64,000 nt of DNA from Hymenobacter psoromatis (GCF_020012125.1 NZ_JAIFAG010000001.1:4402001-4466000); one strand, 5' to 3'. Counted from the first letter of the stretch, positions 34,060 to 42,554 are shown. Notes: generated by a model from the letters alone, not told the origin. A program made the numbers and translations.

Positions 34060-34950
34060 ATGGCCGTAGCAAGAATAAAAAGCTGTTTCCTCTTTCAAAA
34101 GGCTTCTGAACACATCTGGTACGGGCTGGCCGACCGCCACGAATATAGTGTTGGTATTGACGAGCGAGGCATTACCGATACCCTCGTGTATTGGCTGATA
34201 AAATACCATAGCTCCCACATTGGTAGTCAGATGATAGTCCGCAAGGCCAAGAACGAGCCAACGGAAGGAAATGACCTGGATTTATACATACGCAATGGGT
34301 CGGGTGGCTTCAATCGGTTTGCTTTACAAGCCAAAGTATTGTCACCAACAAAAGCCAAATCCAGCGTCAAAAAAGGCGTCCGTAGCGTAACTCATCCGCC
34401 GAAGGTTTACGACGGTATCCAGAACCGCAGAGGCGCCCGCGGCTACCAATGGAATATGTTAAATAAAGGCGAAAAGGCGGGACTGTTCAAAGGCTATTAT
34501 TTGCTCTACAATGGCTATAGCAATAGCCAACTCAGCATTTGCGGCTTAGCGGGCAAAGCCAGTACAAGTCCGTACCTGGGCTGCTCGCTCGTGAAGCCCA
34601 TGGACGTGGAGCGTGCAACACGTTCCACAGCCAGGGTCAGAAAAGGCCGCCGAATACCACGTACAGCACCTGGATACGAGGCATTTCATGACTTAGCTGC
34701 CCCGCTTGCCCGGCCATGGCACGACTTGGTATGTAGCACGGAGTTTTCTTCAGGCTATGACGGTAAAAGCTACGGGCTGGCTGAAATCTTAAACAACCCA
34801 AGGTTCTTCACCTTACAACCCATAGCCAGCCAAGTCGACCAGCGTGGAACCGCAGACGACACCGGAACACAATCATCGGACAGAGTGCTTCCCGACTTAA
34901 TAAAGTCGGATTTTGGCCCTCGCTATCAGGTGATACTTGACCTTGAATAA
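34060..34950 (+). CDS. DUF6615-like protein, possible PD-(D/E)XK nuclease
   Basis: 296 residues from the ATG at 34060 (MAVARIKSC). The sequence GIDERGITDTLVYWL, then VRKAKNEPTEGNDLDLYI and FALQAKVL, matches DUF6615, where an Asp-x-Asp strand followed by a Gln-x-Lys strand looks like a PD-(D/E)XK metal site. The C-terminal 100 residues are less ordered. It stands 35 bp after the YhcG-type nuclease on the same strand and could form a pair with it. The function is inferred. Confidence 0.65.
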   Translation: MAVARIKSCFLFQKASEHIWYGLADRHEYSVGIDERGITDTLVYWLIKYHSSHIGSQMIVRKAKNEPTEGNDLDLYIRNGSGGFNRFALQAKVLSPTKAKSSVKKGVRSVTHPPKVYDGIQNRRGARGYQWNMLNKGEKAGLFKGYYLLYNGYSNSQLSICGLAGKASTSPYLGCSLVKPMDVERATRSTARVRKGRRIPRTAPGYEAFHDLAAPLARPWHDLVCSTEFSSGYDGKSYGLAEILNNPRFFTLQPIASQVDQRGTADDTGTQSSDRVLPDLIKSDFGPRYQVILDLE

Positions 34951-35013
34951 GGTACACCATCAACTGCTAAGCCAATAGCTTAGTAAGCACTTGCTGCCCG
35001 AACAAGCCGGCTT

Positions 35014-35466
35014 TTATCTGAAAGCCTCTATCACTTTAAGCACCGTAAGCACGATTCCCAGGCACGCCCCCACCTTCATCACAACATTCCAGAAGTCTTT
35101 CCAGAAAAGCCGCCAACGCTCATACTTCCTCCACACCTCAAAATACGCCCAGCTCTCCCCGCAGCCTGCGAAGTCCAGGATGCCGTAGCTGCGCATTTCA
35201 TTCAACTCGAAGTGTGATGGCAGATGACCACCAGAGTGCATTTTTCTAATACCTCCTTCTATGCTGTGCAACGCCTGCTTTTTGTTATTTTTAATTGCAC
35301 GCTGAAGTTCTTTCAGTTTAGCTAAACGCCCATCGTGCATTTCCTGTACCTCGCTTTTGGTGTAGTCGTTTTCGGCCAGATTCCGACGCACGAAGTAGGC
35401 GTAGTCGTAACGGCAGTACAAACGGCGGGTAGCGTCATCTAACGCTATGATATCCAAACTTGCCAT
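35014..35466 (-). CDS. Hypothetical protein with C-terminal membrane helix
   Basis: 150 residues. The soluble, basic N-terminal part has ATRRLYCRYDYAYFVRRNLAE and a Lys-rich helix; a single hydrophobic segment (VVMKVGACLGIVLTVLKVI) ends the protein and would anchor it in the membrane. Not recognised. It lies downstream of the DUF4209-like gene on the same strand (38 bp apart), so the two may form a toxin- or defence-like pair. Confidence 0.65.
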   Translation of the reverse strand: MASLDIIALDDATRRLYCRYDYAYFVRRNLAENDYTKSEVQEMHDGRLAKLKELQRAIKNNKKQALHSIEGGIRKMHSGGHLPSHFELNEMRSYGILDFAGCGESWAYFEVWRKYERWRLFWKDFWNVVMKVGACLGIVLTVLKVIEAFR

Positions 35467-35504
35467 GCAGCAGCTTACTGAGTAGTTTAAAAACTGACGA
35501 CAGC

Positions 35505-37316
35505 TTAAATAGGCTTGTCAGGCCTCAATCCAAGTGAGGCAATAATTAGTAACACCAGCAGAACCACGCTCATCGCATCGGCATTGTAAGCACTCGGGCT
35601 CAGGAAGGCATGGGCTATGTTGTTTCGCAGGTTCCAGCCTGTTTTGGTCAGCACAAACCGGAGCATATACAAGGAATCTTCATCTGCGTACTCTCCCAGC
35701 TGGTCAAGCAGGTCCTCGATATACTTTTCCCGCATATCGCCATCCCGGCCCAGCTCGTTCGTGGGCAGGTCAACCTGCCGGCAGAAGTCCCGCAGCATCT
35801 GCTCAAACTTCAGCACCAGCGAGTCCATGCAGAGCATCATTTCGGGCTGGTACTCCTCCTGCTCGGCTTTCTTGGTCAGTTCTGCAAAGCAGTAGCGCAG
35901 CGCCGGACTGATAAGCTCTACCCAGCTATACTGTTGCTCTTCCTCCGCCTGCGAGTCCACCAGCGTTTTTTGCCCCAGCCACGTTTCCGTATTCAGATGC
36001 TCGACCAGTGTGTCGTAGGTTATCTGGCCGCTAAGGATGCCCTGTCGTATTGTTTCACGCATTTTTGCTTTGGTAAATGCCAGGCTCCAACTGTAGTTGA
36101 ATAAATCCGGTCCTTCCTGTGCCTTTGCTCCGGTGTGCCGGGTGCTCACATTACGGTTTATGTCGAAATTAACCTTGCGCATGAATTGCGAAAAGTCAGT
36201 CACCATTCCTTTTCGCCCACGCGACGCTGCTACAGACGGAAGTACGTGGCCGCTAAGCAGCATTCGCCAGAAAGGGTTGCCGCCCTCTGCCAGTAGCATT
36301 TTTGGTACGGCCTGCATATAAGCCGTTGTCATCTTGCCCACATCCCCATCTATTGTCTTGTCCAGCCGTACCCGTGGCATCCGCACCAGATGCTTTGTTT
36401 TGGATATCAGGGCACCAATTTCAGCTATGCGTTGGGCATCACCAGCCCGCCGGTATTCTTTCAGCGCGTCGTCAAACAGCGTTTGTACAATGAAGCTTTC
36501 CGGCTCCTTTTCCAGCCGTTTAATTCCTTCCGCCTTTATATCGTCGCCTTTTCTGGCAAACCATTCCTGGGGTTGAGCACTTGCCCGCCCGGCCAGCGCA
36601 GCCCCGGCGTCGCAAATCATGCCCAGCGAAAAGGCATTGTCGCCTTTCACACGGGATTTCTCATGAAATAGCACGCAAGCTGTATCCAACTCCGCGCAGG
36701 CCTCGCGGGTGAGCTTACGGGCCTGCTCAGCAAAAAACCGCAACATCCAATGCTGGAGGCTATCAGGTAGCTTTCCCGCAACCAGCGGAGCAAATAGCGC
36801 CAGCCTGACTTCTTCTGCTTTGTATTTGTATTGCTGGCTTATCAGAAAGGCACTTGTAGCACAGTCATGGTAAGTTGTTTCAGACTCATCATCACCCATC
36901 TGCTCCTGCCAGCTATTTACTATAGCAAGCAGCGTATAGATAAGCTCCTTGGCCAGTTTCCCGGTATGACGTCCTTTGAATGAGAGAAGCACAACGAGGC
37001 CATACCGAAGCTTAACCACTGGATTCACAGCCTCCTCATAACGCCCGAGCAAGTAGCTGCAAACCTCATTTTCAGGCGCGTCCCAATTCACAGGATGCTG
37101 TATCTGCCCCTCATTGATGTACGCCAGATGGCATTGCCGCTCAATGTTCAACATTGCCACAAGCTCATGCTGCCCAAGCTGCTCAGCAGCCTGCTGAGTC
37201 TTGTAGAAGTCCGCCGCGTAGTGCGTGCGGTTCAGTTGGCGTGCTTCAGACTCCAATCGACGCTTTAGCTCGTCAAAGTCCACCACTTCTTCTTTTGCGG
37301 TAAGAGCAGGACGCAT
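35505..37316 (-). CDS. DUF4209-like protein with HEPN RNase motif
   Basis: 603 residues, largely helical. The C-terminal segment ending WNLRNNIAHAFLSP contains the R-x4-H pattern of HEPN ribonucleases, as in DUF4209 proteins, and is followed by one hydrophobic stretch (AMSVVLLVLLIIASLGL). The long N-terminal part looks like helical repeats. HEPN proteins commonly act in abortive infection by cutting RNA. That role, and a partnership with the membrane-anchored protein encoded downstream, is inferred. Lower GC than the core genome. Confidence 0.65.
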   Translation of the reverse strand: MRPALTAKEEVVDFDELKRRLESEARQLNRTHYAADFYKTQQAAEQLGQHELVAMLNIERQCHLAYINEGQIQHPVNWDAPENEVCSYLLGRYEEAVNPVVKLRYGLVVLLSFKGRHTGKLAKELIYTLLAIVNSWQEQMGDDESETTYHDCATSAFLISQQYKYKAEEVRLALFAPLVAGKLPDSLQHWMLRFFAEQARKLTREACAELDTACVLFHEKSRVKGDNAFSLGMICDAGAALAGRASAQPQEWFARKGDDIKAEGIKRLEKEPESFIVQTLFDDALKEYRRAGDAQRIAEIGALISKTKHLVRMPRVRLDKTIDGDVGKMTTAYMQAVPKMLLAEGGNPFWRMLLSGHVLPSVAASRGRKGMVTDFSQFMRKVNFDINRNVSTRHTGAKAQEGPDLFNYSWSLAFTKAKMRETIRQGILSGQITYDTLVEHLNTETWLGQKTLVDSQAEEEQQYSWVELISPALRYCFAELTKKAEQEEYQPEMMLCMDSLVLKFEQMLRDFCRQVDLPTNELGRDGDMREKYIEDLLDQLGEYADEDSLYMLRFVLTKTGWNLRNNIAHAFLSPSAYNADAMSVVLLVLLIIASLGLRPDKPI

Positions 37317-37330
37317 TGTATCTGCTTTTA

Positions 37331-37639
37331 TTACCCGGTTACGACCAGCACCGCCCCCCGCAATACCGTGTCCTCATCCTCCGAATCAAACGCTACCCCC
37401 GACACGGCGGCCACCGCAACCATAGCCGCCGGGTTCGCCGGCCCCTCGCAGTCGAACACTGAGTAGGCCACGTACCCCGGCCCGCTGGCCAGCACGTCCA
37501 CCAGCTCCGGCGCGCAGTCCAGCAGTACCGGTACCCGTTCGGGCACCCGTGCAAATCCGGTAGCCGGGTCCGGCATACTCAGCCCTTCGACAGGCACTGC
37601 CTGGGGTGGCTGCTGGGGTAAGTAAAGCGTGTCGTGCAT
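37331..37639 (-). CDS. Small hypothetical protein
   Basis: About 102 residues from MHDTLYLPQQPPQ (ATG 37639); an alternative start is 21 bp upstream. It has a Pro-rich N-terminus and an Ala/Val-rich, acidic C-terminus with PGYVAYSVFDCEG. Not recognised. It lies between the DUF4209-like gene and the next minus-strand hypothetical gene, with small gaps that suggest one transcript. Confidence 0.5.
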   Translation of the reverse strand: MHDTLYLPQQPPQAVPVEGLSMPDPATGFARVPERVPVLLDCAPELVDVLASGPGYVAYSVFDCEGPANPAAMVAVAAVSGVAFDSEDEDTVLRGAVLVVTG

Positions 37640-37677
37640 AGCTGCGGCAAGTAGGTTCACCTGGTAAAGTTCGCTGA

Positions 37678-38334
37678 TTATCGTGGCCCGGGGCCGGTTC
37701 TGGCCGCCGGATAAAGCTTTAATAAAAATGTAAGCATCTCATCGTGGCTCATCCTGCGAAGCTCCCGGTGCGTGGTGCGCCCCTCAAAAACTGCTTGGTC
37801 TTTCAGTTGCGCGACATGTGGCCCCAGCTGAAAGTCACCCAGTACGACATGCACGGTCACTTTATCGTCAGCGTACTCGTAGTCCACATTGTGTACATAC
37901 TTGTCGCCACTCCCGGCGACCGCACACAGGAAGGCAAACCCAACCTTCTCACCCACCCTGGGCGTTACCGGCAGCCGGCAGCGAAACTCAATGCATTCCG
38001 GGCTGTGGAACGTGTGGATATATACTATATGCTCCACCCGCTCAAAAGTCAGTAGCTCCCCATCCGTCTTTATCGCGCTTAGAAAGTCGGTGTGCAGCGC
38101 CTCCAGCCACCGCCGGTACACAGCGGCCGAAATCCCCAACTGCTGCTGTAGGTGCCGAAGCAGCGGTAGCGGCTTGTCAGGGTCCAGTGCCACTAGGGCC
38201 GCTACCAGCGGCGCGTAGCTGGCGGGCTGCTTTTGCTGCATCTTCAGCAGGGCCGGCCGGGCCGCCAGCAGGCCGCACAGCATCTGGTCGGTGCTCAATG
38301 ACTCGTGCGCTGGCTCGACTTGACGCTTAGGCAT
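37678..38334 (-). CDS. Hypothetical protein
   Basis: 218 residues. The N-terminal half is helical (DQMLCGLLAARPALLKMQQKQ); the C-terminal half is beta-rich with EHIVYIHTFHSPECIEFRC and YEYADDKVTVHVVLGDF. No family was recognised. It is the upstream gene of the group 35.0-38.3 kb and presumably carries the promoter for that group. Confidence 0.6.
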   Translation of the reverse strand: MPKRQVEPAHESLSTDQMLCGLLAARPALLKMQQKQPASYAPLVAALVALDPDKPLPLLRHLQQQLGISAAVYRRWLEALHTDFLSAIKTDGELLTFERVEHIVYIHTFHSPECIEFRCRLPVTPRVGEKVGFAFLCAVAGSGDKYVHNVDYEYADDKVTVHVVLGDFQLGPHVAQLKDQAVFEGRTTHRELRRMSHDEMLTFLLKLYPAARTGPGPR

Positions 38335-38661
38335 GGCAAAAGGGGCCTCGCTCAGCCCGGTAGGTGTGTTTGGCTAAATTACATCCTACAGCCAACCTAC
38401 AGAGTGCTCTTTTTCAGAATACCAGCGCCTGCCCGCCGCGCTGACTGCTCCCCCTACCCCTTAGCTGTCTTAAAAGCGGGCCATGCCAGTGAGCGGGTGG
38501 AGCCTGAAGCCGAAATGCTTTTTCGTCCCGGCCTCATCAGGCACATCCGCACCAGCGACAGCCCCGACGTGCACCACGGGGCCGTGCAGGGCTACAGTGG
38601 TACTGCTCTTTGAGTTTCGCATTCCATTTCTAAAAGATGTTATTTCTAACAACTTTTAGAA
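38335..38661. other. Intergenic region between divergent genes
   Basis: About 327 bp without a convincing gene. It holds short open frames of skewed composition and, at its right end, an inverted repeat described separately. Promoters for the minus-strand group on its left and the small + strand gene on its right are expected here. Confidence 0.45.
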
Positions 38662-38663
38662 AT
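38626..38663. promoter_or_regulatory. Inverted repeat overlapping a small gene start
   Basis: Perfect 11-bp arms ATTTCTAAAAG (38626-38636) and CTTTTAGAAAT (38653-38663) with a 16-nt spacer that itself contains TTATTTCTAA. The right arm ends inside the start codon of the small gene at 38662, so it could be an operator or an mRNA hairpin controlling translation. Confidence 0.5.
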
Positions 38664-38841
38664 GAACTACCAGGCTGTTCGCTCCCGCTTTGCCGCCCAG
38701 GGCCTCGTTTCCAGCCACGAGATACGCCAGGCCTTTCCTCGCCTGGCTACGGCTGGAATGCCCGACCCCGCTCCAGCCTTTCAGCCGCTTCGTCCTGCGC
38801 GGATATCCCCAGCACAAGCTGCTATCAACCCCACCCAATAA
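38662..38841 (+). CDS. Small hypothetical protein, 59 residues
   Basis: It starts MNYQAVRSRFAAQGLVSSHE, then a short helix (IRQAFPRLA), and ends in a Pro/Ala-rich tail (PAFQPLRPAR, NPTQ). The codon use and the regulated-looking start favour a real gene over a chance frame. No function is suggested. It lies upstream of the secreted metallo-beta-lactamase-fold gene with a 133-bp gap. Confidence 0.45.
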   Translation: MNYQAVRSRFAAQGLVSSHEIRQAFPRLATAGMPDPAPAFQPLRPARISPAQAAINPTQ

Positions 38842-38974
38842 GCTTCGCCTGGCTACTGGCTGGCCTGAACTTGTGCGGGGCAGCTGGGTTATGGTCAAGG
38901 TTTTCGGTGGCGGCTATGGGGCTGTGCTACTAGAAAAACGTGCTACTACCACTTACTCAACCGGCAGACAACCG

Positions 38975-39766
38975 ATGAAATCTATCCTCCTCACGGCCGC
39001 GCTGGCGGCTTTTGCGCTGCAAGCCCCGGCCCAGACTACCCCTACCGCAGCTACCACCACGCAGCGTGCGGCCCCCGACCAGATTCCCACCAGCAAAGGC
39101 CCGCTCACCGTGCAGCCCATTACCCACGGCAGCGTGGTATTTACCTGGAACGGCAAGACCATTTACGTAGACCCCTACGGCGGGGCCGCGGGCTACACCG
39201 GTCTGGCTGCGCCCGATGTTGTTCTCATCACCGACATCCACGGCGACCACCTGGACCCCAAAACGCTGGCGGGCCTCTCCGTGGGCAAGGCCCTAATGAT
39301 AGTGCCCCAGGCGGTGGCCGAGAAGCTGCCTGTCGAGTACAAGCCGCAGGTACGTATCCTGCGCAACGGCCAGCGCCTCGACACGCTGGGTATGACGGTT
39401 TCGGCCATTCCGATGTACAACCTGCCCGAAGCGGCAGACGCGCCGCATACCAAGGGCCGGGGCAACGGCTACGTGCTGAACATGGGCGGCAAGAACGTGT
39501 ACCTGTCCGGCGACACCGAAGACATTCCCGAAATGCGCGCCCTGAAAAATATCGACGTGGCGTTCGTGTGCATGAACCTGCCCTACACCATGGACGTGAA
39601 CCAGGCCGCGCAGGGCGTGCTGGCATTCAAGCCGGGCATTGTGTACCCCTACCACTACCGGGGCCAAAACGGCCTGAGCGACGTGGCCGCCTTCAAAAAA
39701 ACTGTGAACGCGGCCAACAAGAAAATCGACGTGCGGCTGCGCAACTGGTACCCGGCCGCCCAGTAA
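38975..39766 (+). CDS. Secreted metallo-beta-lactamase fold hydrolase
   Basis: 263 residues from MKSILLTAALAAFALQAPAQ (ATG 38975), a signal peptide; the open frame extending upstream is not coding. An L-ascorbate-lactonase/UlaG-like fold is suggested: ITHGSVVFTWNGKTIYVDPYGG, then the metal motif TDIHGDHLD, with later ligands in LSGDTEDI and YPYHYRGQ. It is expected in the periplasm, hydrolysing an unknown small molecule. It resembles chromosomal Bacteroidota genes more than phage genes. Confidence 0.88.
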   Translation: MKSILLTAALAAFALQAPAQTTPTAATTTQRAAPDQIPTSKGPLTVQPITHGSVVFTWNGKTIYVDPYGGAAGYTGLAAPDVVLITDIHGDHLDPKTLAGLSVGKALMIVPQAVAEKLPVEYKPQVRILRNGQRLDTLGMTVSAIPMYNLPEAADAPHTKGRGNGYVLNMGGKNVYLSGDTEDIPEMRALKNIDVAFVCMNLPYTMDVNQAAQGVLAFKPGIVYPYHYRGQNGLSDVAAFKKTVNAANKKIDVRLRNWYPAAQ

Positions 39767-39882
39767 GTTGCCTGAACGCTTGCGCCCCTGCTGCCGAGCA
39801 CTGGCCGGGGCTTCTTGTGAAAATCCTCCTTCCGGTAAATGACTTTGCCATAACGAAGCACCCTATCAACCGAAGGGCTACT

Positions 39883-39922
39883 AAACGAGACGAGCGGACC
39901 AGTCGGCCCGCTCGTCTCGTTT
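39883..39922. terminator. Bidirectional intrinsic terminator
   Basis: A 15-bp perfect stem, AAACGAGACGAGCGG (39883-39897) with CCGCTCGTCTCGTTT (39908-39922). A and T tracts at the ends allow use from both sides: the MBL gene on the left and the endolysin operon on the right. Confidence 0.85.
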
Positions 39923-39927
39923 CTATC

Positions 39928-40389
39928 CTACACCTCGAAGTGCGGCCGGTCCTTAAACCCCGGCCAGTCGCCGCCCCAGCGCACCCGCGCATCGGCCGCC
40001 TTCATCAGCCGCGCGAACTTGCTCAGCAGCAGCCCCGACCAGGATACCGACTGGTCAGGCAGCACAAAAGCCACGTCCAGGGCCGGGGCCGGCAGTCGGT
40101 TATGCTTCGACTCGCCCCCGCGCTTGTAGGTCACGATGGGCCCCGGCGTGCTCCTGCCCTGCTTGTACAGCTCATCCTGACGCTCCGGCGACCGGTAGCA
40201 CTCCGTGATAATGGGGAGCCCCACCAGCCGCAGCACCGGGTCGCCCAGCCACCGGGCCAGCGCCTGCGAGTAGGCCGCCGCCAGGCTGGGCACCGCCTGG
40301 GCCAGCCGCGCCGCCTGAATCTTTTGCTGCACACCACTCAGCTGCGGCACAGCCCGAACCGGGCTCACCATCGGCTTACTCGGTGACAT
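39928..40389 (-). CDS. Endolysin-like M15 peptidase (VanY/L-Ala-D-Glu type)
   Basis: 153 residues. A zinc peptidase of the M15 family: the ligand motif SKHNRLPAPALDVAF (His and Asp) and closing WGGDWPGFKDRPHFE with the third ligand. It cuts peptidoglycan peptide bridges. There is no signal peptide, as expected for a phage endolysin released by a holin. Its ATG lies inside the end of the holin-like gene (14-bp overlap), forming a lysis cassette on the minus strand. Confidence 0.88.
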   Translation of the reverse strand: MSPSKPMVSPVRAVPQLSGVQQKIQAARLAQAVPSLAAAYSQALARWLGDPVLRLVGLPIITECYRSPERQDELYKQGRSTPGPIVTYKRGGESKHNRLPAPALDVAFVLPDQSVSWSGLLLSKFARLMKAADARVRWGGDWPGFKDRPHFEV

Positions 40390-40660
40390 CGCCAGCAGAA
40401 ACAGCCGTGGAAGAATCCGTGGCGAGCGGCGCGGCCACCACGCCCACTACCGGAGCCTTTACCACATTCTCAGGCTTTTGCAGTGCCTTGCGCACCGTCG
40501 CCCAGATAGTAACCACCGCCACGAGCGCCTGAATGATAAGGTGCCCGTAGTTCTCAATCTTGCTGGGGTCCGGCGGTACCAGCCCCTGGCCAGCCGCCTG
40601 CCCGAGCAGAGAGGTGGCAATGATGTGGGCCATATGCCCTGTTTTCGTGCTGCTGAACAT
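40376..40660 (-). CDS. Holin-like small membrane protein
   Basis: 94 residues (a start at MAHIIATS, 27 bp in, is also possible). One clear transmembrane helix (LIIQALVAVVTIWATVRKAL) is flanked by a short N-terminus and a charged, Val/Ala-rich C-terminal tail. Size, topology and overlap with the M15 gene fit a holin or lysis accessory protein. No family motif was recognised. Confidence 0.6.
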   Translation of the reverse strand: MFSSTKTGHMAHIIATSLLGQAAGQGLVPPDPSKIENYGHLIIQALVAVVTIWATVRKALQKPENVVKAPVVGVVAAPLATDSSTAVSAGDVTE

Positions 40661-40868
40661 GATGTTTAGAATTGTTACGTTTAGTTAAATTTCGAACAAA
40701 TTTAAGTAGCATTTACAAACATTACACGCGCCGGCTATTATTTTGTGTTTGGTATTTATTTGGGCGGTCCCTTCGGGCCGGGCTATCCGCCACTCCGCTA
40801 CGCTACGGCCCTGCGGGCAGCCTCCCGCTGGTCGGCTTGGCTACTATCCCTACCGCTGGCCATGCCGC

Positions 40869-40934
40869 CCGGGCGGGGTAGGGGGCAAGCACCTGCTGCA
40901 CCAGCCCCCGCGGCTTACCCCCTACCCCGCCCGG
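40869..40934. repeat. 22-bp inverted repeat
   Basis: CCGGGCGGGGTAGGGGGCAA.. (40869-40890) is the reverse complement of 40913-40934 with one mismatch; the 22-nt spacer is ACCTGCTGCACC... . It could form a strong hairpin or be a protein-binding site. Confidence 0.7.
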
Positions 40935-41538
40935 CCGCCGGCATTCAGAGCATCAACCAAGGCCAGCACACGCAGCCAGACGCCAGCCCCCGCACGGCCA
41001 GCCGTTGCCAATCCGCAAGGTCGCCGCCTCCCGCTGGTCGGCATCTCCCATGCGGGGCCCCGGCGGCCTTCCCACACGGCCCGGACGCTCCGCCTGCCCG
41101 CCGCCAGCCGTGCCGCCCGCCCTACGGGACGGGCCGCCCGTCCGCCCCCCCCAGCCCACCGCCCCGGCCCGGCCCTTCCACTCCACCCAGCGCACAAGCC
41201 AACGCTCCGTTTCGCTACAGGCCCCGGCCTCTTCCTGCCGCACAGCTGCTGCTGCTGGGGCCACATTATCAGCAGATTCCCACTAACGCCAGCCTGCCGC
41301 ACTGCCGCCACGCAGCCCGGCCCCCGACGACATAACCTGCCCACGCCAGGCAGCGCGGCGGCCCCGCCCGAGCCAGCCGCCCCGGTGCCGGCCGCCGCTT
41401 CCACTCCCTACGCTTCCTCCGCGACGCTGCGCTACGCTCGTTCGTCGCTCCGTACCTCCGCTCCTCTCTCCCTACGCTTGCTGCGCTCCGGGCGCTCTGG
41501 TCGTTCCAGCGGCGGCCCGCTCCTCTGCCAGCCGCACA

Positions 41539-41590
41539 ATAAGGCCCGCTTCGCGGAGTGTCTATTGGGGGCGGCCCCCCAAACCCCCTG
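41539..41590. repeat. Structured repeat unit, copy 1
   Basis: The unit runs ATAAGG, hairpin CCGC-TTC-GCGG, AGTGTCTAT, a G-run/C-run stem, then CCAAACCCCCTG. A second unit with the same plan but a different hairpin stem begins at 41660. Confidence 0.65.
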
Positions 41591-41659
41591 CCATCATGCC
41601 CCGGCTGGCGCCGTGTCATCCTCCTCGGGCCCTCCCGCACACCCCACCGCGCCGCCCTC

Positions 41660-41718
41660 ATAAGGAGCCCTTCGGGCAGTGTCTATCGGGGGCCTCAGCC
41701 CGGCCCCCAAACCCCCTG
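41660..41718. repeat. Structured repeat unit, copy 2
   Basis: Same plan as the unit at 41539: ATAAGG, hairpin GCCC-TTC-GGGC, AGTGTCTAT, stem GGGGGC...GCCCCC, then CCAAACCCCCTG. The stem bases differ from copy 1 on both arms while the loop and flanks are kept. Confidence 0.65.
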
Positions 41719-41830
41719 GGCAAGGCTTTCAAGGTGTCTGGTCGGGTGGCCCGGCAGGGGGCAGCAGCCACAAAATGGCACTTTACCCATACCAGCGCCG
41801 AACGAAACATCCCTAACAAATGGTTGCGTT

Positions 41831-41865
41831 ATGTTTGTTTTACAAACATTTTGTTTGTATCTTTG
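41831..41865 (+). promoter_or_regulatory. Promoter with two overlapping palindromes
   Basis: TTTG (41834-41837) and TATCTTTG (41858-41865) are 20 bp apart, a good Bacteroidota vegetative promoter. Over it lie two palindromes that share the middle half-site: ATGTTTG-TTTTA-CAAACAT (41831-41849) and ACAAACA-TTT-TGTTTGT (41842-41858). It should drive the small-gene run starting at 41948 under control of a dimeric repressor. Confidence 0.7.
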
Positions 41866-41947
41866 GGTAGCAAGCTGGGAAAGGCCCGGCTGCCCGCCCC
41901 ACCGGAGGCCTACGGCGCGGGGCACCTCACGGCTAACCTCTACAGCC

Positions 41948-42346
41948 ATGCTTACCTCCGTTCAGTTTTCCCAGCTTGCCCAGGCCGCTTGGTCGGGCAC
42001 TACCTTCTTCGCCTCCATCGTCAGCTACCGCAGCGCCACCGGCTACGCGGCCACCAGCTACCGCGTCAGCTACCACCCCGGCGAGGCGGGCAGCCCCTGC
42101 TTCCAGGAAGAGCGCCCGTGCCCCTTTGCCGCCGTGCTCGCCGCCGTGCAGGCCGCCGCAGCCGCTGGCCTGGTCGTGTGCGTGTCCACCGCTGGCGCAG
42201 TGGTGGCCCAGGCCGAGTACCTGTTTGCCGGTGCGCCGGCCCCGACCGCCGTGGTGTGCGCCACTTGTGGCGAAGGCCGCGACCTGCTGGGCGGGTGCGG
42301 CTGCTCCTACGTTCCGGTTTCTGCTTCCCGCTACTTCCATGAGTAG
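41948..42346 (+). CDS. Small mobile-element protein with zinc-ribbon-like end
   Basis: 132 residues from MLTSVQFSQLAQAAWSG (ATG 41948). Ala-rich centre, then CATCGEGRDLLGGCGC, a four-Cys arrangement that could bind zinc. Not otherwise recognised. First gene behind the palindromic promoter, and its stop overlaps the next start by 8 bp. Confidence 0.65.
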   Translation: MLTSVQFSQLAQAAWSGTTFFASIVSYRSATGYAATSYRVSYHPGEAGSPCFQEERPCPFAAVLAAVQAAAAAGLVVCVSTAGAVVAQAEYLFAGAPAPTAVVCATCGEGRDLLGGCGCSYVPVSASRYFHE

Positions 42347-42554
42347 CGCCGCCACGCCGGCCGCTCCCGCGCAGGGGGCGGCCCAGCCGGAAGCCACGGC
42401 CGGGCAGCCTGCGCAGTCCCCGGAACTGCCGGCCCGCCCCGCTGTGCAGGCTGCCGCCCCGCCCCGGCGCCCTTACCGCATAGCCCCGCCCCGCTTTGAT
42501 GACCCGCTAAGCGACCCGGCCACCGACCCTTGCCGCTGGCAAGGATTCCTCTAG
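42339..42554 (+). CDS. Short Pro/Ala-rich protein
   Basis: 71 residues, MSSAATPAAPAQGAAQPE at the start and RFDDPLSDPATDPCRWQGFL at the end. Disordered in appearance. The tight overlap with the gene before and the in-line position support it, though composition alone would not. Confidence 0.45.
   Translation: MSSAATPAAPAQGAAQPEATAGQPAQSPELPARPAVQAAAPPRRPYRIAPPRFDDPLSDPATDPCRWQGFL

Larger units (their letters stand above)
40661..41947. other. GC-rich non-coding block with repeats
   Basis: About 1.29 kb. Several long frames are open on the + strand, but all have skewed, low-complexity composition (Pro/Arg/Ala) and disagree with each other. The block contains CCCTTCGGGCCGGGCTATCC near 40770, a 22-bp inverted repeat at 40869-40934, two related units at 41539 and 41660 and a promoter near 41831. 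It looks like a regulatory or structured-RNA region rather than a gene. Confidence 0.55.

Noticed and set aside
38690..38974. 95-residue N-terminal extension of the metallo-beta-lactamase-fold gene
   Set aside because: It would bury a clean signal peptide and overlaps the better small frame at 38662.
40743..41663. 306-residue + strand frame in the GC-rich block
   Set aside because: Pro/Arg/Ala low-complexity product, overlaps equally open frames on both strands, and crosses inverted and direct repeats.
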